From positions 124,001 to 188,000 of the forward strand of contig NZ_JAAWWL010000002.1 in NCBI RefSeq assembly GCF_012272815.1: 64,000 nt of DNA, read 5' to 3'. Both the position numbers and the translations under genes were made by a program. Under the pieces are notes generated by a model, which worked only from the letters and a program-made list of their open reading frames with translations, was not told the DNA's origin and ran no database searches. The stretch is from Croceivirga thetidis. Its GTDB lineage: Bacteria; Bacteroidota; Bacteroidia; Flavobacteriales; Flavobacteriaceae. Shown here in pieces: positions 55,801 through 64,000 of this stretch (position 1 is its first letter; every line of letters starts with the position of its first letter).

Positions 55801-57320
55801 TGGGTATCGCTTATCTAAACACAGACTATGATTTTGCCCCGTTATCGCGAGTACGTCTTTTTGATCAAACCTTTTTCTTTGAGAATATAGAACTCACAGA
55901 CACCAAGGAGCGTACAAGGGCCATTCTAGATGGAACAATTTCACATACCGATTTTTCTGATTGGACCCTTGACTTAAACGTCAATGCTGATGAAGGTCGT
56001 TTCATGATTCTTGATACTGAATTTGAAGAAGAAGCCCTTTATTACGGAACAGGCTTTGTTAATGGTCAAGGAAAGGTTTATGGACCGGTGAATGCCCTTA
56101 ATATAAATTTCGAGGGTTCTACAGCTAGAGGTACTTCTTTAAAAATACCTCTAAGTGATTTGACTAGTGTAGGTGATTATTCATTTATAAATTTTATAGA
56201 AAAAAATCAGTCGACCACGTTTGAGGCTGATCGGGTACTAGATGAATATGAAGGAGTTGAATTGTTCTTCGATTTGGATGTTACTCCAGAGGCTGAGGTT
56301 GAGATTGTTGTTGATCAACAAACTGGTAGTTCATTAAAGGGCACGGGGGAAGGACTATTGCTTTTTGAGATAAATACCAATGGTAAATTCAACATGTATG
56401 GAAACTTTGTTGTGGTATCGGGTCAATATCGATTTAAACGAGCTGGGGTTATTGATAAAACATTTACCGTACAGCCCGGAGGACAAATAAGTTGGGATGG
56501 AGACCCTTTGGCTGCTCAGTTGGACTTAGAGGCAATTTATTCTTTGACAGCAAATCCAGCACCCTTGTTAGACAGCGATAATGCCCAGGGGGTTCGCAGG
56601 ATACCGACGGATGTTATTGTTAGGTTAGATGGCCAGCTTGAAAGTCCGACCATTGATTTTGATATAGACTTTCCGGGTACTAGTTCAGTTTTAAAGTCAG
56701 AATTGGAATACAGACTGCAAGACCCCACCATTAAAAGTAATAATGCATTTTACCTGCTTGCGCAAGGCACCTTTTATGGTGAAACTACCAGTATAAATCA
56801 GCAAGCAGTAACGGGAAATTTAATTCAGACTGCCTCTGGATTACTTAATTCGGTACTCGCTGGGGATAACGATAAATTTAATTTTGGTCTGTCATATGAA
56901 CAAGGGTATACCGAATTTGACGAAGATAGGGTAGGGGTAAATATTTCTACCCAACTATCTGATCGCATTTTGGTTAACGGCAGGGTAGGTGTACCGGTCG
57001 GGGGAGTATCAGAAACTGTAGTGGCTGGAGATGTTGAAGTTCAAATCTTATTGAATGAAGAAGGTACTTTGAGTGCGAAAATTTTTAACCGCGAAAACGA
57101 AATTCAACGGTTTTTAACCGAACAGATTGGATATACTCAAGGTGTTGGACTTTCTTATCAAGTAGACTTTAATAATTTTAGGGACTTATTAAGGAAGATT
57201 TTTAAAAAAAACAGGGAGGTTGAAAATCCTAAAGAAGAAGAATTTATAAGTAACACTACAATGGGCCAAGACAGCTTAATTAAGTTTTACTCCAAGAAAT
57301 CTTCTCAAAAGCCCAAATAA
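52890..57320 (+). CDS. Translocation/assembly module TamB-like protein (start uncertain)
   Basis: 1476 residues from GTG 52890. An N-terminal membrane anchor (LFILLILVVATLVFSIP) is followed by a very long repetitive beta-rich region of the AsmA/TamB type and the C-terminal DUF490/TamB domain (about 1130-1430: GTGEGLLLFEINTNGKFNMYG, LDLEAIYSLTANPAPLLDS, VIVRLDGQLESPTIDFDIDFPGT, ELEYRLQDPTIKSNNAFYLLAQG). TamB-type proteins bridge the periplasm and help outer-membrane protein or lipid traffic. Reading upstream in frame gives KKLRKILFRV just before the anchor, the basic stretch such proteins normally have, but no ATG, GTG or TTG before the stop at 52848. The natural start may therefore be an unusual codon (ATC 52857). 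Divergent from tsaD. Confidence 0.9.
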   Translation: MLFILLILVVATLVFSIPAVQTSIAKRVTSDLNGEFGTNIQMERIQISPLTMNTHIKSIYVEDYQGDTLIFIDKVSTSILSVKNLIDGKLEFGDFDIEGLLFNMKTYKGERDTNLDVFVDKLDDGKPREPGTPPFYMSSTEIKIKDGSYRLNDENLEEPKILDFRNLKVLANDFQILGPEVSLDIKELGFDFNRGLRMENLKTQFKYTKQEMRFENLGIKTPESNLEGQLVFSYDRKDFAQFLDAVKLKASFNDSKIAFNELNLFFNEFGKDKVAVFSGDFEGVLNDFEAQNLVLNSDYTRINGDFNFRNLFRETEPFIINADLNRVSSSYYQLRSILPRLLGRNIPSSLKNLGGFSVRGIAEITESSVDAQVDLTTAIGNATTDLQMTNVNNVDNASYRGLVSFEEFDIGVFLEDPTFGKTTLNLDVEGRGFTPEFLNTRATGEIDKLVYRGYEYNDIKVSGILKDQLFDGRLNCNDQNLRFDFQGLANFGGGRNQFNFIADVDYADLKKMRFINDSISIFRGNVKMDITGNTLDNIAGEVNFTDTAYQNKNEIYFFDDFNIVSKFEGDSIREISINSPDIIEGYARGIFKVNELGKLVQNSVGSIYTNYEPFEISSGQRINFNFNIYNKIVDVFFPDVSFGPDTSIKGRIVSNEKDFKLTFESPQIEAFRNKFDGVELQIDNNNPLFNTFLTVDEMSTIYYDVKDFSLINTTLKDTLFFRTEFKGGGDNDDEYNLNFYHTFSGNNSSVIGLKKSDVSFKGNTWLLNSEGNQQNKIIINNSLDSLRIQEIVMDNMNNERIRLNGQMADSTFKDLELEFKLVSLDKITPNIDSLKLDGQVDGFLNILQKDGKYLPSSSLRIDDFSVNKTILGDMEMMIFGNDDLTEYGVNTWLTYKGQEQFGMSGKIFDSKTETTLDLLATFEDFSLEPLAPLGEDVISNIRGFLSGSARVTGNARNPSIDGSLTMNEAGMGIAYLNTDYDFAPLSRVRLFDQTFFFENIELTDTKERTRAILDGTISHTDFSDWTLDLNVNADEGRFMILDTEFEEEALYYGTGFVNGQGKVYGPVNALNINFEGSTARGTSLKIPLSDLTSVGDYSFINFIEKNQSTTFEADRVLDEYEGVELFFDLDVTPEAEVEIVVDQQTGSSLKGTGEGLLLFEINTNGKFNMYGNFVVVSGQYRFKRAGVIDKTFTVQPGGQISWDGDPLAAQLDLEAIYSLTANPAPLLDSDNAQGVRRIPTDVIVRLDGQLESPTIDFDIDFPGTSSVLKSELEYRLQDPTIKSNNAFYLLAQGTFYGETTSINQQAVTGNLIQTASGLLNSVLAGDNDKFNFGLSYEQGYTEFDEDRVGVNISTQLSDRILVNGRVGVPVGGVSETVVAGDVEVQILLNEEGTLSAKIFNRENEIQRFLTEQIGYTQGVGLSYQVDFNNFRDLLRKIFKKNREVENPKEEEFISNTTMGQDSLIKFYSKKSSQKPK

Positions 57321-57416
57321 CAAACAATTCTTAAAATTTTCATTAAAAATTACCACCGAAATCGTTGTAGATTTTGGTCTGCATTCGCCTTTTTTTTTTA
57401 TTGAACCGACATTTGC

Positions 57417-57424
57417 TAGTTTTG
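57417..57424 (+). promoter_or_regulatory. Probable -7 promoter element of pfkA-gapA
   Basis: TAGTTTTG, an exact TAnnTTTG match, 18 bases before the pfkA ATG at 57443. The -33 region is a T-tract and not a clear TTTG. Confidence 0.45.
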
Positions 57425-57442
57425 CAATTCTTTGTTTCAAAT

Positions 57443-58429
57443 ATGACTGAAAACATCAAGAAAGTTGCAGTTTTCACCTCTGGAGGAGATTCACCAGGAA
57501 TGAACGCTGCTATCCGTTCTGTAGTAAGAACCTGTGCCTATAAAAATATCGAATGCGTTGCAATCTATAGAGGCTATCAAGGAATGATAGATGGAGATTT
57601 CAAGCAGATGAATGCTAGAAGTGTTAACAATATCATTAACAAAGGTGGGACAATTCTTAAATCAGCCCGATGTGAAGAATTTAGAACCGAGAAAGGTAGA
57701 AAGAAGGCCTACGACCAATTAAAAAAGGAAGGCATTGATGCATTTGTTGTAATTGGGGGTAATGGAAGTTTTGCTGGAGCGGTCAAATTCAACCGTGAAT
57801 ATGATTTCCCAGTTATGGGCATACCGGGCACTATTGATAATGACATATTGGGAACCTCTTTTACAATTGGTTTTGATACAGCAATAAATACAGTTGTCGA
57901 TGTAATTGACAAAATCAGGGATACGGCAAGTTCACATAACCGGCTTTTTTTTGTTGAGGTTATGGGCCGAGACGTTGGCCATATTGCTTTAAATGCAGGT
58001 GTTGGTGCTGGAGCAGAAGAGATTTTGATACCTGAGCAAAACCTTGGTTTGGAGCGTCTTTTAGATTCTTTGAAAAGAAGTAAGAAATCGGGTAAATCAT
58101 CAAGTATAGTAATCGTTGCCGAAGGTGATAAAATTGGAAAAAATGTTTTTGAACTCAAAGAATATGTAGAAGAGCATCTTCCAATTTACGATGTAAGGGT
58201 CTCGGTACTAGGCCATATGCAACGTGGTGGTAATCCAACATGTTTTGATAGGGTTCTGGCAAGTAGAATGGGTGTTCGAGCGGTAGAAGCCCTTATAGAA
58301 GGCAAATCAAATTATATGGTTGGAATCAGAGATAACAAATTAGTTCTGACCCCAATTGAAGAAGCTATAAAAGCGCATACTGAAATCGATATGGAATTAT
58401 TGAGGGTTTCAGATATCATGACAACTTAA
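57443..58429 (+). CDS. pfkA: ATP-dependent 6-phosphofructokinase
   Basis: Phosphorylates fructose 6-phosphate to fructose 1,6-bisphosphate, the committed step of glycolysis. The start at ATG 57443 (MTENIKKVAVFTSGGDSPGM) gives 328 residues, close to the usual 320. An ATG 69 bases upstream would add an unrelated hydrophobic stretch. Motifs: GGDSPGMNAAIR (ATP), GNGSFAGAVKF, the catalytic GTIDNDILGT, EVMGRDVGHIAL, and GHMQRGGNPTCFDRVLASRMG. It is followed 19 bases later by gapA, so the two glycolytic genes form an operon. Confidence 0.95.
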   Translation: MTENIKKVAVFTSGGDSPGMNAAIRSVVRTCAYKNIECVAIYRGYQGMIDGDFKQMNARSVNNIINKGGTILKSARCEEFRTEKGRKKAYDQLKKEGIDAFVVIGGNGSFAGAVKFNREYDFPVMGIPGTIDNDILGTSFTIGFDTAINTVVDVIDKIRDTASSHNRLFFVEVMGRDVGHIALNAGVGAGAEEILIPEQNLGLERLLDSLKRSKKSGKSSSIVIVAEGDKIGKNVFELKEYVEEHLPIYDVRVSVLGHMQRGGNPTCFDRVLASRMGVRAVEALIEGKSNYMVGIRDNKLVLTPIEEAIKAHTEIDMELLRVSDIMTT

Positions 58430-58436
58430 AACTTAA

Positions 58437-59450
<1,014 letters not shown>

Positions 59451-59461
59451 TTTTCAAATCC

Positions 59462-59504
59462 ATATTCCTGAAGAGTAAGATTAATTCTTATTTTTCAGGA
59501 ATAT
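59462..59504 (+). terminator. Long hairpin after gapA
   Basis: Outer stem ATATTCCTGAA / TTCAGGAATAT (11 pairs), an internal loop GAG/TTT, and an inner stem TAAGA/TCTTA around TTAAT. It is followed by a T-rich but interrupted tract (TTCTATTT), so termination may be incomplete. It ends 13 bases before the next ATG. Confidence 0.55.
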
Positions 59505-59517
59505 TTCTATTTCCAAT

Positions 59518-60369
59518 ATGATTTTAATAGTCGATAGTGGGGCGACCAAAGCTGATTGGATTGCCTTAGACGAAAAAGGTGACAAACTCTTTAATACCCA
59601 AACTTTAGGCTTGAGTCCTGAGGTCTTGACACGTGAGGTAATCGAAGATAGATTAGCCAATAACTTTGATATTTCAAAAAATAAGGAGGATGTTACCAAT
59701 CTTTATTTCTATGGTGCTGGATGTGGTACGGATAGGATGAAGATTTTTTTAAAAGAAATTTTTACAGAATTCTTTCCGAAGGCTAAGGTTGAAGTTCGAG
59801 AAGATACCTACGCCGCTATCTACTCAACGACCAAAATTGGACATCAAGGTATTGTCTGTATTTTGGGTACGGGATCAAATTGTAGTTATTATGATGGCCA
59901 TCAGCTTTTTCAAAAGGTTACTTCATTAGGGTATATTTTAATGGATGATGGTAGTGGTAATTTCTTTGGAAGAAAATTACTTCGCGACTACTATTTTCAT
60001 AAAATGCCCCAAGATTTGGGAATTAAATTTGCAAAAGAGCACGAGTTGGAAGCAGATGTTATAAAAGAGAATCTTTACAAGCAGCCTAACCCTAACACCT
60101 ATCTGGCGACCTTTGCACGTTTTTTAATTGAAAACAAATCACATCCTTATTGCCGTGGTGTAATAGACAAGGCGTTTCAACAGTTCGTAAATAATTATAT
60201 CATGCAATTTGAACTGGCAACTAAAGTTCCAATCCATTTTGTAGGGAGTATTGCCCATTTTCTAAGGGAAGAACTGGAAACAGTAATCGAAAGAAACGAT
60301 TTAATTCTTGGGGAAATTCGCAGAAGACCAATTGATGGATTGGTAGAGTTTCATAGAGAAACTATTTAA
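59518..60369 (+). CDS. BadF/BadG-type sugar kinase, N-acetylglucosamine kinase-like
   Basis: 283 residues of the ASKHA kinase fold. Phosphate-1 loop LIVDSGATKADWIAL, FYGAGCGTDRMK, the acidic active-site segment VREDTYAAIYSTTKIG, ILGTGSNCSYYDG, and GYILMDDGSGNFFGRKLLRDYY. This arrangement matches eukaryote-like N-acetylglucosamine kinases common in Bacteroidota, so phosphorylation of GlcNAc (peptidoglycan or chitin salvage) is likely but not proven. It is downstream of gapA behind a hairpin. Its 3' end overlaps that of ridA by eight bases (convergent). Confidence 0.85.
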   Translation: MILIVDSGATKADWIALDEKGDKLFNTQTLGLSPEVLTREVIEDRLANNFDISKNKEDVTNLYFYGAGCGTDRMKIFLKEIFTEFFPKAKVEVREDTYAAIYSTTKIGHQGIVCILGTGSNCSYYDGHQLFQKVTSLGYILMDDGSGNFFGRKLLRDYYFHKMPQDLGIKFAKEHELEADVIKENLYKQPNPNTYLATFARFLIENKSHPYCRGVIDKAFQQFVNNYIMQFELATKVPIHFVGSIAHFLREELETVIERNDLILGEIRRRPIDGLVEFHRETI

Positions 60370-60742
60370 CCGCAATCATCGAAATTTCCACATTTACAAA
60401 CATCGGTAGATTGGCTACTTCAACTGTCTCTCTTGCAGGTGCGGTTTCGGCATTAAAATAACCTCCGTAGACTTCATTTACTTGAGAAAATTGATGCATA
60501 TCTTTTAAGAAAATAGATGTTTTTACAACATTTTCGAAAGTCATATCGGCCGCCTCAAGAATAGCACCTAAGTTTTTCATGCATTGCTTCGCCTCATCTT
60601 TTACATCTCCTTCAACTAACTTTCCGGTAGCGGGGTCGATTGGAGTCTGACCTGAGATATACAGCGTATTTTTTATTAAAATGGCTTGGTTATAAGGTCC
60701 GATAGGGCCTGGGGCATTGGAAGTTGTTATAATTTTTTTCAT
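60362..60742 (-). CDS. ridA: RidA-family enamine/imine deaminase
   Basis: 126 residues, standard length. It hydrolyses reactive enamines/imines such as 2-aminoacrylate made by PLP enzymes. Motifs: NAPGPIGPYNQAI, LYISGQTPIDPATGKL, the substrate Arg in APARETVEVANLP, and the C-terminal VNVEISMIAVK. It lies 16 bases downstream of lptD on the minus strand, so it is likely transcribed with it, although the functions are unrelated. Confidence 0.93.
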   Translation of the reverse strand: MKKIITTSNAPGPIGPYNQAILIKNTLYISGQTPIDPATGKLVEGDVKDEAKQCMKNLGAILEAADMTFENVVKTSIFLKDMHQFSQVNEVYGGYFNAETAPARETVEVANLPMFVNVEISMIAVK

Positions 60743-60758
60743 AACCTAAATTTAGGAC

Positions 60759-63491
60759 TTATCTGCTACCTAGCCTACGTTGACTTCTATTTTCCCATTT
60801 TAAGTCTTGCAACAGTGAACTACTTATTCCTATAAAAAAGTACCAGCGCTGGTTTCTACCAAAAGGAACCCAATCAAATCGTAAATCGAAGCTCTTCAAA
60901 TTTCGAGTAAAATTGAATTGGGTTAGTGTAAAACCTTGATTTTTAAAGTCATATCCAGAACTAAAGCGCATGCTCCAGCGTGGGGTTAATTCTAAATTTC
61001 CTGAAAACATCAAAGAAGCATTGGAAAATTCATTCTGGCGATTGCTATTTAAATATGAAGTTGTGAATGCCAATCGCATATCCCAAGGCGTTTTATTGGC
61101 ATACGCAGGGTTTTCAATATCCGAATCATCTTTTTTAGTATCCCTTCCGTAAACGGGATCGTTTCCAAAACCTAGTAAGTCGTCTGTACGACCCCCACTT
61201 TGTGCGCGATATAAATCTTCTGCATCCTCATCTTCTTGTGAATCCGGATCCTTGTCCTTCTTTTTCTTAAAGGTATTGCTGTCAAGTGAATAACCTAGAT
61301 TGATACTGGCTCTGGTAAGTCTAAGTAAACTTCCTCCGGCATCAACATTGAACGTATTGATTCTCCTACCATTATTATCAACCGTATAAGGGTCTAAAGA
61401 ACCTGAAAAGTTAATTGACAGTTTACGGTCAAACAGGGTCGTCCCGCCATTAAAACTGACCGGAGCCAATTTTAAGGAGTCTGCCTCGAAATTATAGGAA
61501 GTGGCAAAGTTCAGGTTGCTCAATAGTTGTATTTTCTTTGGTTCGGTAGCCGTTGAGTCCTTATCCCTAACCTTGGCTTCCAATTGATTTTGAACTGAAA
61601 ATGAGATGGAGTTTGCTTTGTTTAAACTCGGAGCTCCATTTAGCGTTCCTTCAAAGCGGCTATAGAGCACTTCTTCGCCGTTATTATCAGTATAGCTATC
61701 GTAAAACTGCTCGAACGATGGTGTATATCCCCAACCAATTGAAGGTCGAATCTGATGGCGAATAGCTTGTATTTTCTTATCCTCACCAAAATTGAAGGTT
61801 CCATATAAGGTTGTACCGATACTGGCATTTAAACCGTAGCGATTAAATCTATCAAATCCGTTGATAGTGTCAAGAACAACCTCTCGATTGCTGTCAGGAT
61901 CATCTGGGTCTAGGCCGCGTTCAAATGTTTCTAAAGTCCAGATATCCTCGTAAGTACCACCAACAGAAACGCTGAAATATTTGGCTACTTTAAAGTTAGT
62001 CGTAAATGGTAATCGATGCGTGGCTCCGAACCTTGCATTATCAAACATTCGATTGGTAAGAAAAAGTGAATCGGTTGTAGAGATTTGGTTACGAGCATTT
62101 ACGTTATACTGTAAGTTAAAGTTTTGTATAGCTCCTTTTTTAGTTCCTTCACGTTTGGCAAAAGGGAATATACGCTCCATACTTCCTTGAAGGGTTGGCA
62201 ACGTCATGTTAATGGCTTCGGTATTCGTATTTTGATTATGGGTAGCTGTCAAACTAACATTGACCGAAGGATATTCAGGAAAAGTCTTTGAATACGAAAT
62301 TGATGATGACAAGTTATTATTTTGAGTATTGGCAAGATTCACTTGATTTGCTGATTGCGCAAAATAATTACTACTACCTAAATTGACCGAGGCAGCAAAT
62401 CGCGAGTTAGGATTTGCCTTAGCATCTTGTTGATGCGATATTTGTAGGTTATAGAGCGTGCTCCTTGAGAAATCATCAAAGCCAGGTTGACTTCGTATTA
62501 GGTTCTCGAATCTGAAATTTATGTTACCTCGAAACTTATAGCGTTTGGTATAAACTGATTGAATTCTAAAATCATAGCTCCCATTAGTGTAAAAACTACC
62601 TAATAGATTTAAATCAACATATTCACTTATCGGAAAATAATACCCACCATTTTGTAGAAAATAACCACGTTGAGGATCGTTACCAAAAGATGGAAACATT
62701 AGACCTCCAGTTCTACCTGCCGATAAAGGAAAATAGGCAAAAGGTAATGCAATTGGAGTTGGTACATCAACCAAATACATATTACTGAAACCAGCGATTA
62801 TTTTCTTTCCGGGTACAAATTTGGCCTTATTGATTAAAATATAATAATCGGGATCTAAGGTATCTTTTGAAGTTGTAATTTTTCCTCTTCTCAAGAAATA
62901 AACCGAATCATTTTCTTTTTTAGTTATTTCGGCAAGTACTTTCATCGCGTCAACTCCGACAGAACCTATACCACCTGAACTCTGTTCAGTTCTAGAATTC
63001 CAAATCAGTGCTTTTTGGGTGTCAAAATTGAATCGTATGGAATCTGGTATTACTTCTTGAGTTCCCTGCTTAAAATAGGGTAACTGAGTATATTCCCCAG
63101 AGACAGTATCCTTTATTCGACCTGCATAAACTTCATTTTTTACATAATCAAGAATTATTATACCCGCTTTTAGCTCCGTATCTTGATAATAAACTTCGGC
63201 TTCGTTGTATAGGTAAATTTTATTGTCCTTTTGGCTTAGCCTTGCGTAGTCTTTTGCCTTGTATTTGATCTTATCAAGCAAAAACCCTTGCTTTTGTACA
63301 GTTGTGTCTTTTTGAATTGAATCGTTTTCAGGCTTATTGTTTAGTAGTTCTTCAGTTAAAATAGGAGCTGTAATACTGTCGTTAATGGGTCTAATTGGAA
63401 GCGGTACAACACGGTCCTCTTGAGCCTTTGCAGAGACCATGGCCAAAACAGCTATTAACAGTAAAAGAAAAGATGGATTGTTTGCTCGCAA
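60759..63491 (-). CDS. lptD: LPS-assembly outer-membrane protein LptD (Bacteroidota type)
   Basis: 910 residues. Signal peptide (about 1-23, ending SAKAQ). Residues about 70-230 form an OstA/LptA-like beta-jellyroll (YARLSQKDNKIYLYNEAEVYYQDTELKAG, split here for reference at residues about 79-107), and the rest is a large beta-barrel with alternating strands (PTPIALPFAYFPLSAGRTGGLMFPSF; IRHQIRPSIGWGYTPSF), ending with an aromatic C-terminus. LptD inserts lipopolysaccharide into the outer leaflet. The N-terminal region has a low-complexity linker with many Asp/Lys. It is divergent from the amidase gene, whose promoter overlaps the lptD start. A -7 element lies 47 bases upstream. Confidence 0.88.
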   Translation of the reverse strand: MRANNPSFLLLLIAVLAMVSAKAQEDRVVPLPIRPINDSITAPILTEELLNNKPENDSIQKDTTVQKQGFLLDKIKYKAKDYARLSQKDNKIYLYNEAEVYYQDTELKAGIIILDYVKNEVYAGRIKDTVSGEYTQLPYFKQGTQEVIPDSIRFNFDTQKALIWNSRTEQSSGGIGSVGVDAMKVLAEITKKENDSVYFLRRGKITTSKDTLDPDYYILINKAKFVPGKKIIAGFSNMYLVDVPTPIALPFAYFPLSAGRTGGLMFPSFGNDPQRGYFLQNGGYYFPISEYVDLNLLGSFYTNGSYDFRIQSVYTKRYKFRGNINFRFENLIRSQPGFDDFSRSTLYNLQISHQQDAKANPNSRFAASVNLGSSNYFAQSANQVNLANTQNNNLSSSISYSKTFPEYPSVNVSLTATHNQNTNTEAINMTLPTLQGSMERIFPFAKREGTKKGAIQNFNLQYNVNARNQISTTDSLFLTNRMFDNARFGATHRLPFTTNFKVAKYFSVSVGGTYEDIWTLETFERGLDPDDPDSNREVVLDTINGFDRFNRYGLNASIGTTLYGTFNFGEDKKIQAIRHQIRPSIGWGYTPSFEQFYDSYTDNNGEEVLYSRFEGTLNGAPSLNKANSISFSVQNQLEAKVRDKDSTATEPKKIQLLSNLNFATSYNFEADSLKLAPVSFNGGTTLFDRKLSINFSGSLDPYTVDNNGRRINTFNVDAGGSLLRLTRASINLGYSLDSNTFKKKKDKDPDSQEDEDAEDLYRAQSGGRTDDLLGFGNDPVYGRDTKKDDSDIENPAYANKTPWDMRLAFTTSYLNSNRQNEFSNASLMFSGNLELTPRWSMRFSSGYDFKNQGFTLTQFNFTRNLKSFDLRFDWVPFGRNQRWYFFIGISSSLLQDLKWENRSQRRLGSR

Positions 63492-63511
63492 GGTGATTAA
63501 TCCTATTTTTG
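63481..63511 (+). promoter_or_regulatory. Promoter for the amidase gene
   Basis: TTTG at 63481-63484, a 19-base spacer, then TATTTTTG at 63504-63511: a near-perfect match to the Bacteroidota consensus TTTG-N19-TAnnTTTG. It faces the amidase ATG at 63622, giving a leader of about 105 bases. The -33 part overlaps the lptD coding start. Confidence 0.65.
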
Positions 63512-63537
63512 TATAGCTTGGCTCGGTTTTTGGAAGC

Positions 63538-63545
63538 CAAACTTA
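63538..63545 (-). promoter_or_regulatory. Probable -7 promoter element of lptD
   Basis: On the minus strand TAAGTTTG, an exact TAnnTTTG match, 47 bases before the lptD ATG at 63491. No clear -33 element. Confidence 0.4.
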
Positions 63546-63621
63546 CATATATTTTTAATTCTGATTTAGGGGCATTACAATTATTTTAACCCCATCAGTG
63601 TTTGAAAAAACTGCAGTTCTT

Positions 63622-64000
63622 ATGTTTAAAAAATGTTCGGTTCTTTTCATTTTTTTGGTGTCCTTTCTATTCTTTTCATCTTTCCACAAGAATGATACCG
63701 AATCCACATCCATTAAAAAATTCGTTGTTGTTTTAGATGCTGGTCATGGTGGACATGACCCAGGGAACTTAGGAAATGGGTTCTTGGAGAAAGATATTGC
63801 TTTGGCCATTACGAAGAAGGTTGGTGCGTTATTGGCCAAGAACAAAGACATAAAAGTGGTCTACACAAGAGAAGATGATACCTTCATTGGATTACAGCAA
63901 AGAGGTGCCATTGCAAATGAAGCCAAGGCCGATTTATTTGTTTCCATTCATTGCAACGCGCATAAATCGGAGGCTTATGGAACAGAAACATTTGTATTGG
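63622..64000 (+). CDS. N-acetylmuramoyl-L-alanine amidase, 3' end cut off by the window
   Basis: Amidase_3 family enzyme cutting the bond between muramic acid and L-Ala in peptidoglycan during cell separation. 126 residues are visible. A signal peptide or anchor (MFKKCSVLFIFLVSFLFFSS) is followed by FVVVLDAGHGGHDPGN with the first zinc His, EKDIALAITKKV (zinc Glu), TRDxD-type VYTREDDTFIGLQQRG, and SIHCNAHKS with another zinc His. The ATG at 63622 is the first in frame. It is divergent from lptD, with a strong promoter match at 63481-63511. The C-terminal part, including the second catalytic Glu, lies outside the window. Confidence 0.93.
   Translation, partial: MFKKCSVLFIFLVSFLFFSSFHKNDTESTSIKKFVVVLDAGHGGHDPGNLGNGFLEKDIALAITKKVGALLAKNKDIKVVYTREDDTFIGLQQRGAIANEAKADLFVSIHCNAHKSEAYGTETFVL

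Overview
The window looks like chromosomal DNA from a member of the Flavobacteriaceae (Bacteroidota), probably marine. This is inferred from a fused aspartokinase/homoserine dehydrogenase ThrA heading a thrABC operon, a type IX secretion (T9SS) C-terminal sorting domain, many Cys-lipoproteins, a Bacteroidota-type LptD and TamB, TAnnTTTG promoter elements, start sites without clear Shine-Dalgarno sequences, and a low-GC background. No rRNA, transposase, integrase, prophage or CRISPR array was seen.

Layout. 1-8 kb: 5' part of gcvT (minus), the tightly packed thrA-thrB-thrC operon (minus), nnrD (plus) and a small unknown gene. 8-21 kb: housekeeping and envelope genes (clpC, gyrA, a TPR protein, an NlpC/P60-like protein lacking the catalytic Cys, a thiolase, a 7TM-HD phosphodiesterase, and a macroglobulin/TonB-plug protein without a barrel). 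21.3-21.7 kb: tRNA-Ser(GCT) and tRNA-Pro(TGG) with promoter and terminator. 22.1-27.7 kb: a giant secreted nuclease of 1844 residues. It carries a nearly identical internal duplication, a Calx-beta domain, an OB-like region, an endonuclease/exonuclease/phosphatase domain, three malectin domains, two Ig-like domains and a T9SS signal. Its 3' 2.1 kb is much more GC-rich than the rest. 27.8-32.1 kb: a lipoprotein pair, PVC-type CxxCH cytochrome/dehydrogenase plus ThuA-like protein, then tRNA-Arg(TCT).

32.4-44.9 kb is the standout region, a compact hybrid NRPS-PKS locus. A class I methyltransferase is divergent. Next comes a 2232-residue synthase (A-PCP-KS-AT-ACP-aminotransferase), then a translationally coupled 1336-residue NRPS (C-A-PCP-TE). 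A convergent Sfp-type phosphopantetheinyl transferase closes the locus. The first A domain has a glycine-like specificity code, the AT has a malonyl-type motif, and there is no ketoreductase. I therefore infer that the line builds a 3,4-diaminobutanoyl-type unit (glycine plus malonate, then beta-transamination), joins it to a second small amino acid and releases it by the thioesterase. I know of no characterised product with exactly this architecture, but no search could be run.

45-53 kb: a nucleotidase, an overlapping run of three lipoprotein genes (esterase-like, VanX-like D,D-dipeptidase, small unknown), a THUMP-like methyltransferase/AI-2E transporter/DUF4159 operon on the minus strand, a DUF1223 protein, rsmE and tsaD. 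52.8-64 kb: tamB, the glycolytic pair pfkA-gapA, an N-acetylglucosamine-kinase-like gene, ridA, lptD, and the 5' part of an N-acetylmuramoyl-L-alanine amidase. Functions are called from motifs read by eye, and all substrate and product statements are inference.
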